DNA from: Paracoccaceae bacterium
GTDB taxonomy: Bacteria > Pseudomonadota > Alphaproteobacteria > Rhodobacterales > Rhodobacteraceae
Direction: 5' to 3'
NCBI GenBank assembly: GCA_003545125.1
Contig: DQCI01000146.1
Location: forward strand, 9,330 to 18,442
DNA length: 9,113 nt
Notes under the pieces: generated by a model
The model's database searches: none
Seen by the model: the letters and a program-made list of their open reading frames with translations, nothing else
What the model was told of the DNA's origin: nothing
Translations under genes and position numbers: made by a program
In this document: in pieces, positions 1-4,727 of the stretch
How positions within the stretch are numbered: position 1 is the first letter of the stretch
Layout of the letters: each line of letters opens with the position of its first letter

Positions 1-1197
1 CTCACCGACGATCCGGCCCTCGATAACACCCTGACGCTGGTCAATACCGGCCTCGTCCAGGGCGATACCACTGCGGTGGATGCAACCGGCCACGCCGATA
101 TCGTGACCAATAGCGGAACCCTCCTTGGCGCCGTCCTCCTGCACGATGGCGACAACCAGTTCGACAATTCCGGAACCACCGCCGGCGCAGTCTCCGCAGG
201 AACGGGCGCCGACAGCTTCACGAACGCGGGCGTCGTGACCGGCGCCGTCGACCTCGGCGGCGGCGCGAACAGGGTCACCAACCACGGCCGCCTTGAGGCC
301 GGGCTGGTGCTCGCAGATGGCGACGACACCCTCCTGAGCGATGGCACTATCCTGGGCGATGTGCACCTCGGGGACGGCAACAACACCGCCACCCTCACCG
401 GCGCCGTTCACGGCAGCCTCCAGGGCGGCGCGAATGCGGACAGGATCGAAGTCCGGGGCCAGATCGCGGGCGATGTCAGCCTCGGCAACGGAGCCGACAG
501 CCTGGTGTTCGACGGCCGCATCGACGGCGATGTCGACATGGGGACGGGCACCGACATTGTCTGGCTCGGCGAAGACGCGCAGACGGTGACAGGCATCCTC
601 GACGGCGGGTCCGGCGAGGACACGCTCTATGCCCGTATCGACATCGAGGATGTCTTCAATTTCGAGATCATCCATCTCGAGGGCGCGGCCGGTCTCGGCG
701 TCGTTGCCGACGCGATCGCCAACACCATCTACGGCACCCGGGCCGACGATGAGATCGATGGCGGCGACGGCGGCGACAAACTCTTTGGCCGCAGCGGCGC
801 CGACATCCTGCTGGGCGGTCTCGGCGCGGATGTCATCAAGGGCGGCCGCGGCGCCGATGAGCTGATCGGCGGCGCGGGGAGCGACACCCTGAAGGGCGCG
901 CGCGGCAAGGACACGTTCGTCTATGAAGCCGCCACCGACAGCCTCAGGGCGGACGCCGATACCATCCTCGATTTCGAGCGCGGCCGCGACAAGATAGACC
1001 TGACGGACCTCGTCGAAGGGACGGTCGCCTGGCTCGCCACCGACGGGTTCACCGGCAAAGGCGCGGCGGAGGCCCGCTACAGGGCCCGCAGCGACCGCGC
1101 GGAGGTGAAGATCGATGTCGATGGCGACGGCAATGTCGACATGATGATCGTCGTCGAAGACCTGACCAGGCTCACCGCCAGCGACTTCTTGCTCTGA
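1..1197 (+). CDS. RTX-type calcium-binding secreted protein with 19-residue solenoid repeats, C-terminal part (5' end outside the window)
   Basis: The reading frame is open from base 1, so the start lies outside the window; 398 residues are visible. From visible residue 37 to 188 there are eight gapless 19-residue repeats of the form N-x-G-x-[IV]-x-G-x-V-x-L-G-x-G-x-D-x-[FLI]-x. Residues 245-307 hold seven RTX nonapeptides in unbroken register (for example GGLGADVIK and GGRGADELI), which in this family bind calcium and fold as a parallel beta roll. Next comes DTILDFERGRDKIDL at 319-333, a typical post-RTX motif of M10/serralysin-type C-termini, then an acidic DVDGDGNVD stretch near 371-379. 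The protein ends in DFLL, as many type I secretion substrates do. It is probably exported in one step by an ABC transporter, membrane fusion protein and TolC-like channel; none of these genes is in the window. No catalytic domain is visible, so adhesin, matrix protein or enzyme all remain possible. Confidence 0.9.
   Translation, partial: LTDDPALDNTLTLVNTGLVQGDTTAVDATGHADIVTNSGTLLGAVLLHDGDNQFDNSGTTAGAVSAGTGADSFTNAGVVTGAVDLGGGANRVTNHGRLEAGLVLADGDDTLLSDGTILGDVHLGDGNNTATLTGAVHGSLQGGANADRIEVRGQIAGDVSLGNGADSLVFDGRIDGDVDMGTGTDIVWLGEDAQTVTGILDGGSGEDTLYARIDIEDVFNFEIIHLEGAAGLGVVADAIANTIYGTRADDEIDGGDGGDKLFGRSGADILLGGLGADVIKGGRGADELIGGAGSDTLKGARGKDTFVYEAATDSLRADADTILDFERGRDKIDLTDLVEGTVAWLATDGFTGKGAAEARYRARSDRAEVKIDVDGDGNVDMMIVVEDLTRLTASDFLL
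109..564 (+). repeat. Eight tandem 57-bp units encoding 19-residue solenoid repeats
   Basis: In-frame repeat inside the RTX gene. The eight units start at visible residues 37, 56, 75, 94, 113, 132, 151 and 170 and need no gaps. Examples are NSGTTAGAVSAGTGADSFT and FDGRIDGDVDMGTGTDIVW. The DNA copies have diverged while the protein pattern is kept, which suggests an old repeat under structural selection. An imperfect ninth unit with about four extra residues precedes it at visible residues 14-36. Confidence 0.85.
733..921 (+). repeat. Seven RTX nonapeptide repeats (GGxGxDxux)
   Basis: These encode visible residues 245-307 in strict 9-residue steps: GTRADDEID, GGDGGDKLF, GRSGADILL, GGLGADVIK, GGRGADELI, GGAGSDTLK, GARGKDTFV. 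The first and last units are degenerate at the second or fourth position, as is usual at the ends of an RTX block. Confidence 0.9.
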
Positions 1198-1235
1198 CCC
1201 TTCCAAACCGCCGCCCGACGGCCCATATGGGGCCC

Positions 1236-1568
1236 ATGAACACGAGATCTCCGACCCGCACCGCCGCCGGCGCCCTCGCGCTGGCTCTCGCCGTCGCCGC
1301 CACACCGCTCGCGGCCCAGGACGATGCCGACCGGCCCGCCACCCGCGACCTTGCCGAAGGGGCCGAAATGCTGTCCGAGGGCTTCAAGAAGCTGTTGCGC
1401 GGCCTGATGGACGAGCTTGAGCCCGCCGGCGACGCCGCCGAACAGGGCTGGAACGACCTCGTCGACTGGCTGGGCGATCTCTCGGCCTACGAGGCGCCCG
1501 AACAGCTGCCGAACGGCGACATCCTGATCCGCCGGAAAGAACCGCTGGCGCCGGGAACCGATCTCTGA
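1236..1568 (+). CDS. Small exported protein of unknown function
   Basis: A 110-residue protein. An N-terminal signal peptide is visible: Arg at positions 4 and 8, an Ala/Leu-rich core at about 10-22, and a likely cleavage after Ala27 (PLAA before QDD). The mature protein is about 83 residues and acidic, with an amphipathic stretch at 45-61 (MLSEGFKKLLRGLMDEL) and a C-terminal LPNGDILIRRK motif at 91-101. I recall similar short exported proteins with an LPNGDIxIRR ending in Rhodobacteraceae, but no function for them. ATG 1236 is preferred because a weak GGGG precedes it; ATG 1227 is in frame and adds three residues. The 3' end is 40 bases from the end of convergent ppx, and that gap holds only GC-rich sequence without a clear terminator. 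It starts 38 bases after the RTX gene, so the two could share a transcript. Confidence 0.7.
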   Translation: MNTRSPTRTAAGALALALAVAATPLAAQDDADRPATRDLAEGAEMLSEGFKKLLRGLMDELEPAGDAAEQGWNDLVDWLGDLSAYEAPEQLPNGDILIRRKEPLAPGTDL

Positions 1569-1608
1569 GCCGTCACCTGCGGGCCCCGGCCCCCGGCCCT
1601 GCGGCCGC

Positions 1609-3144
1609 TCACCGTCGCTTGGTTACCACCGTGTCGGCGTCGAGCGCCTGCGCCAGGCCTTGGAACCGGCCCCGCGCCACCTCGCCGAACAGATCCGCCG
1701 CCTCCGGCATCACCGTGAGGTGCAGCTCGCGCTTCTTGGGCCGCCAGAGCAGCCGCGCCTGTTTCGCCGGCCGGTCCATCGCCAGCATCGCGCCGAAGCG
1801 CATCGCCTTGCCGAGCACCTCGGCCCGGGTGCGCTCCGCCTCCGGCAGCACATCGAAGATGTCGCGGAAATGGCAGTTCTCGCGGTTGTTCTTGTATCGG
1901 TGCAGCAGCGCGAGGCCGAGGAACACCCGTTCCTGGTGCGTCAGCCCGCCGAGGTTGGCACGGGTGGCGGTCTGAAACGCCTCCTCGTGCCGGTAGTCCG
2001 GGTGCGCGCGCCACGACACGTCATGGAGCAGGCAGGCCGCCTTGACGATCCTTAAGCGAGCCGGGCTTGCCCTGTTGTAGAGCGGGCGCACGAACTCGTA
2101 GAGTTCGCCGCCGAACCCCGGCAGCCGCGCGTCCTTCTGTTCGATGAACCGGCAGGCCTCGATCAGCGGATCGCGGGTGCGCAGCCGCTTCGGCATCTGT
2201 TCGTACAGCAGCCCCTCGCGAATGCCGTAGGCCGAGATCGCGATCTCTTTCGGCCGGAAGGTCTGGATCAGCCGCTTCAGCACTTGCGCCGCGACCGGCA
2301 CCAGCGACATCCGCGCCGCCGAGGTCGAGGTCTCGGCCCGGAGCGCCTCGAGATCGGCGCGCAGGATCCAGTCGAGGGTCTTCTTGAGGTCCTTCGGCGT
2401 CATCCGGTACTCGTGCAGCACCCACAGCGGATAGCCCCGCCGCAGCATGTCGAGCTTGGCAATCGCCCGCCACGAGCCGCCGACGAGATAGAGCCGCTTG
2501 TGCGACGTGCCCATTTCTTCCGCCAATCCTTCCATCACCGTTTTGATGTGGGACTTCAGGGCCTTCTTGCCACCCTTCATCCCCTGGAGCTTGAGCGGTC
2601 CGAGCCCGGAGGTCACCCGGTTGCCGACCGCGCCGCCGGTTATCTCGGCCAGCTCCATCGAAGAGCCGCCGATATCGCACATCAGCCCCTCGGCCTCCGG
2701 CCAGCCGAGCAGCACGCCCTGCGCCGAAAGCCGCGCCTCCTCTTCGCCGTCGATGACATAGAGCCGGATCCCGGTCTCGGCCTCGATCTGGTCGCGAAAC
2801 GCCGGCCCGTCTTCCGCATCGCGCACCGCGGCGGTCGCGACGGCGGAGAGCGGCGGCAGATGCATCGCCTCGGCCAACAGCTTGAACCGGCGGATCGCGG
2901 CCAGCGCGCGGTCCTTGCCCTCGGGGTTCAGCATGCCGGTTTCACCCAAGCCCGCGCCGAGGCCGCAAAGGATCTTTTCGTTGAAGAAATAGGCCGGGCT
3001 TCGTGCGGCGCCGTCGAACACCACCAGCCGCACCGAGTTGGAGCCGACGTCGAGCACGCCGATCCGCGCAAGCGCCCGGGCGCCCGGGTCTTCGAACACC
3101 GGCCGGCCGAGCGGACCCCATCCGTGATTGTCGCTGGCGGCCAT
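1609..3144 (-). CDS. ppx: Exopolyphosphatase (Ppx/GppA family)
   Basis: A 511-residue protein of the Ppx/GppA phosphatase family in the ASKHA (actin/Hsp70/sugar kinase) fold. Exopolyphosphatases release orthophosphate from polyphosphate chain ends in the cytoplasm. Visible motifs: the N-terminal phosphate-binding loop GVLDVGSNSVRLVVFDG at 29-45, ATAAVRDA at 103-110, DGEEEARLSAQGV at 132-144, the second phosphate loop CDIGGSSMEL at 156-165, the third glycine loop VGGSWRAIAK at 221-230, and SAYGIREGLLYEQ at 304-316. The C-terminal part has an HD-like helical region (CLLHDVSWRAHPDYRHEEAF, 371-390), as in long exopolyphosphatases. The length matches the long Ppx type. GppA-like pppGpp hydrolysis cannot be excluded from sequence, but the nearby ppk1 favours polyphosphate. 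ATG 3144 is preceded by a G-rich tract rather than a perfect Shine-Dalgarno site. The gene is co-oriented with ppk1 but about 1.6 kb from it. Confidence 0.93.
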   Translation of the reverse strand: MAASDNHGWGPLGRPVFEDPGARALARIGVLDVGSNSVRLVVFDGAARSPAYFFNEKILCGLGAGLGETGMLNPEGKDRALAAIRRFKLLAEAMHLPPLSAVATAAVRDAEDGPAFRDQIEAETGIRLYVIDGEEEARLSAQGVLLGWPEAEGLMCDIGGSSMELAEITGGAVGNRVTSGLGPLKLQGMKGGKKALKSHIKTVMEGLAEEMGTSHKRLYLVGGSWRAIAKLDMLRRGYPLWVLHEYRMTPKDLKKTLDWILRADLEALRAETSTSAARMSLVPVAAQVLKRLIQTFRPKEIAISAYGIREGLLYEQMPKRLRTRDPLIEACRFIEQKDARLPGFGGELYEFVRPLYNRASPARLRIVKAACLLHDVSWRAHPDYRHEEAFQTATRANLGGLTHQERVFLGLALLHRYKNNRENCHFRDIFDVLPEAERTRAEVLGKAMRFGAMLAMDRPAKQARLLWRPKKRELHLTVMPEAADLFGEVARGRFQGLAQALDADTVVTKRR

Positions 3145-3170
3145 GATTCCCCCCGGGTCCGTTGGGGTTG

Positions 3171-3200
3171 GTTATCGCAAACCCCTTGCGGGGGGGTCAA
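3171..3200 (-). promoter_or_regulatory. Probable housekeeping-type promoter of ppx with an inverted repeat in the spacer
   Basis: On the minus strand, TTGACC (3200-3195; 5 of 6 to TTGACA) and GATAAC (3176-3171; 4 of 6 to TATAAT) are separated by 18 bases. The -10 element ends 26 bases before the ppx ATG, giving a leader of about 20 bases. The spacer and the edge of the -10 contain CGCAA-N5-TTGCG (plus-strand 3176-3190), which could be an operator. The promoter call is by inspection; the operator idea is inference. Confidence 0.5.
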
Positions 3201-3454
3201 TCGGCGTGGCGAAAGACAGCGCGGCGTGCCGCGTTTTCGCAGCGTCGGCGCGCGTGTCATTGCGCACCACACCGGTCGCGCGGGCATGCTGACCGTTTGA
3301 GTTTGCGGGCGGCCGGGGCAACAGGGCGAAATCTGTCGTCGGGCGGGCAACTGTCCGTGTCGATTTCAGCCATCGTTGCAGGGTCGGGTGCAGTTTCACA
3401 GATTTGCCTCAATTCCTGCGAAATATGTCTGCATTGGACTTATTCTCGCCTGAT

Positions 3455-3482
3455 TTGCCCTGTGAATGTCACAGAGTACTTT
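3455..3482 (+). promoter_or_regulatory. Candidate promoter and symmetric operator of the first pilin-like gene
   Basis: Positions 3460-3474 read CTGTGA-ATG-TCACAG, a perfect dyad with 6-base arms. The TGTGA/TCACA half-sites resemble those of CRP/FNR-family regulators, but the 3-base spacer is shorter than the usual six. It lies between TTGCCC (3455-3460) and TACTTT (3477-3482), a weak -35/-10 pair with 16-base spacing, followed by a T tract. The dyad is seen directly; its role as an operator is inferred. Confidence 0.35.
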
Positions 3483-3512
3483 TTTTCGACATACTTCTTC
3501 GGGGTGGGGAAA

Positions 3513-3737
3513 ATGAAGAATACGATTGAAAGGTTCCTTCGGGATGAAGGTGGTTCGGCAAGCGTCGATGCGATCGTTGTCCTTGGCGGGACAACCTGGA
3601 TGCTGGTCGCGGTGGCCATGGATATCGGCACGGCGACCATCGACCTGAGCGACAGGATCAGCCACGAACTCAAGTACAACGCGGTCGTCTACGACATCCT
3701 CGAAGGCTACGGGCCGAACTCCAACAAGGTTCGCTAA
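3513..3737 (+). CDS. Short prepilin-like membrane protein, paralogue A
   Basis: A 74-residue protein. The layout is that of Flp/TadE-type (class III) prepilins: a short charged leader ending in Gly (RFLRDEGG, 7-14), then SASVD and a hydrophobic helix at about 20-42 (from AIVVLGGTTWMLVAVAMDIG). If cleavage follows Gly14, position +5 is Asp19 instead of the usual Glu. The remainder (DRISHELKYNAVVYDILEGYGPN) is short and ends at residue 74. It aligns without gaps to the next gene over 71 residues, with 29 identities by my count. ATG 3513 follows a G-rich tract (GGGGTGGGGAAA). No prepilin peptidase or Tad ATPase gene is in the window, so processing would depend on a distant locus. The family assignment is by pattern. 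A small tail-anchored protein of other function is the alternative. Confidence 0.7.
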   Translation: MKNTIERFLRDEGGSASVDAIVVLGGTTWMLVAVAMDIGTATIDLSDRISHELKYNAVVYDILEGYGPNSNKVR

Positions 3738-3756
3738 GGCGAATCATGTGTGTGGC

Positions 3757-3788
3757 GCGCCCGAGCGGTCTGACGATTCGCTCGGCGC
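3757..3788 (+). terminator. Hairpin after paralogue A, possible terminator or attenuator
   Basis: CCGAGCG (3761-3767) pairs with CGCTCGG (3779-3785) around an 11-base loop. GCG/CGC extends the stem past a one-base bulge at 3760. It is followed by a pyrimidine-rich ATTTCCTCTGTTTC, not a clean T run. A competing stem, GCGAATC (3739-3745) with GATTCGC (3775-3781), overlaps its 3' arm, so the two cannot form together. It lies 20 bases after the stop codon of paralogue A. Confidence 0.4.
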
Positions 3789-3796
3789 ATTTCCTC

Positions 3797-3935
3797 TGTT
3801 TCCCAAGCTCCCCGCGTGCTCGGTCGCCGGCCGGGAAACATTGGCGGTCGCTCGCGAATAATGTCGCGTCGCCCTCGCCAGTTTCCCGCTCCTGCCCTGG
3901 TCATTTGCACAATCTCGCCTTGGTTCACGGGAAAT
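3797..3935. repeat. Cluster of GTTTCCC / GGGAAAC motifs upstream of paralogue B
   Basis: GTTTCCC occurs at 3798-3804 and 3881-3887. Its reverse complement GGGAAAC is at 3833-3839, and GGGAAAT (one base off) is at 3929-3935. The first pair extends to TGTTTCCC/GGGAAACA, and the second to TTTCCCG/CGGGAAA. The rest of the 276-base gap between the two pilin-like genes shows no gene. A weak TTGCCA at 3957-3962 could be a -35 element. The copies may be regulator binding sites or arms of long-loop hairpins. Confidence 0.35.
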
Positions 3936-4013
3936 TAATCAGTGCCCGACATGCCTTTGCCAAACATGACGGGTACCAAAGCATTGTCACTAAACAATTC
4001 TCGGGGGAGCGAG

Positions 4014-4457
4014 ATGCTCAGATCAATCAAGGAATTCCTGCGCGACGAACGCGGAAACGTCACCATCGAGAGCCTCGTTGTTCTCGGCGGGTCGGTCTGG
4101 ATGGCGATGGTCGTTGTCTCCGACATCACCTTCGCCGCGGTGGGCGTATCCAACAGGATCGAAAACCAGCTCGAATACTCGAGCATCATCAACCAGATCC
4201 TGGACAGTCATGGCCCCGACTCCGAACAGGCCGGCGGTTCGGACGGCGGCTCAGGCGGCGGGTCGGGCTCGGATGACGAAGTCGATTGCGTCGGCAACCC
4301 GGGCAACGACAAATGCGTCGGCAACGCCGGCGAAAACCCGAATGGTGGCGACGACTGGGGCAGCGGCTCGAATGGCATGTCCGACAGCGGCAGCAGCTCC
4401 GGCAACAGCGGCGGCGGCCGCGGCAACAGCGGCAATGCGCCGGGTCGCAACAAGTAA
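4014..4457 (+). CDS. Prepilin-like protein with Gly/Ser/Asn-rich C-terminal tail, paralogue B
   Basis: A 147-residue protein. Residues 1-14 (MLRSIKEFLRDERG) form a charged leader ending in Gly. Then NVTIE puts Glu19 at +5, the classic type IV/Flp prepilin signature, followed by a hydrophobic helix at about 20-44. Residues 1-71 align without gaps to paralogue A. From about 73 on there is a low-complexity Gly/Ser/Asn/Asp tail that A lacks. It includes two tandem 9-residue units starting with Cys92 and Cys101 (CVGNPGNDK, CVGNAGENP), which could form a disulfide outside the cytoplasm, and the tail ends in APGRNK. ATG 4014 has a good ribosome binding site (GGGGGAG, then CGAG); an in-frame ATG at 3942 lacks one and would hide the leader. 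An intrinsic terminator follows 19 bases after the stop codon. It is likely a pilin or pseudopilin-like surface protein; the role of the tail is unknown. Confidence 0.72.
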   Translation: MLRSIKEFLRDERGNVTIESLVVLGGSVWMAMVVVSDITFAAVGVSNRIENQLEYSSIINQILDSHGPDSEQAGGSDGGSGGGSGSDDEVDCVGNPGNDKCVGNAGENPNGGDDWGSGSNGMSDSGSSSGNSGGGRGNSGNAPGRNK

Positions 4458-4476
4458 CCTCTGACCGTCATGGTAC

Positions 4477-4512
4477 AAAACGCCCGTCCTCGCCGGCGGG
4501 CGTTTTCTTTTT
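4477..4512 (+). terminator. Strong intrinsic terminator of paralogue B
   Basis: AAAACGCCCG (4477-4486) pairs perfectly with CGGGCGTTTT (4497-4506) around a 10-base loop, followed by CTTTTT. It lies 19 bases after the stop codon at 4455-4457. The A-rich 5' flank gives partial bidirectional character, which would suit the convergent ppk1 gene. Confidence 0.88.
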
Positions 4513-4617
4513 CCGGGGCCGGGCGCCCGTCGGTACCGTCAACGGGGCACCTTCCCCCCTTTCGGCAGCTTGTCCGCGTGCCCCCCTGTCCGATGTATTC
4601 ACAAAACCGGAGCGCGC

Positions 4618-4640
4618 AAAAAAGGGTTCGCCCGGGCGAA
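4618..4640 (-). terminator. Candidate terminator of ppk1
   Basis: The 14-base perfect palindrome TTCGCCCGGGCGAA (4627-4640) is followed on the minus strand by CCC and six T (4623-4618). It is about 90 bases past the ppk1 stop codon. The usable stem is only about five base pairs once a loop is allowed, so strength is uncertain. The rest of 4513-4727 holds no gene that I can support. Confidence 0.45.
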
Positions 4641-4727
4641 GTGACAGCTATCGCGATCAATAGCAAAAACCGAGGCTTGACCCCCCGTCCGAGGTCGCCC
4701 ACCCCGCGTGCAGGCTTCGCGCGACCC

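Larger units (their letters stand above)
3145..3512. other. Divergent intergenic region between ppx and the first pilin-like gene
   Basis: This 368-base gap holds no convincing gene. The ppx side has the promoter at 3171-3200 and an imperfect GC-rich hairpin at 3209-3240 (GCGAAA and CGCGGC arms with matching complements). The other half, 3421-3512, is markedly AT-rich: I count 49 G/C in the 120 bases 3421-3540, far below the flanking genes. It carries the symmetric element at 3460-3474 just before the pilin-like gene. The arrangement is that of a two-way promoter region. Confidence 0.6.

Noticed and set aside
1569..1608. GC-rich near-symmetric sequence between the small exported protein gene and ppx as a bidirectional terminator
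   Set aside because: The pairing has mismatches, several registers are possible because the tract is only G and C, and there is no T tract on either strand.
3209..3240. Imperfect GC-rich hairpin upstream of the ppx promoter as a terminator
   Set aside because: No gene ends nearby on either strand, the arms are broken by an asymmetric internal loop, and there is no proper T run; it is noted only as part of the intergenic region.
2284..3300. A plus-strand open frame (338 codons) opposite ppx
   Set aside because: It is antisense to conserved Ppx motifs, shows no recognisable domain, and runs through the ppx promoter.
3746..4276. An open frame spanning the gap between the pilin-like genes and overlapping paralogue B
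   Set aside because: It has no ribosome binding site or plausible protein character, and the part over paralogue B is out of frame with the conserved prepilin sequence.
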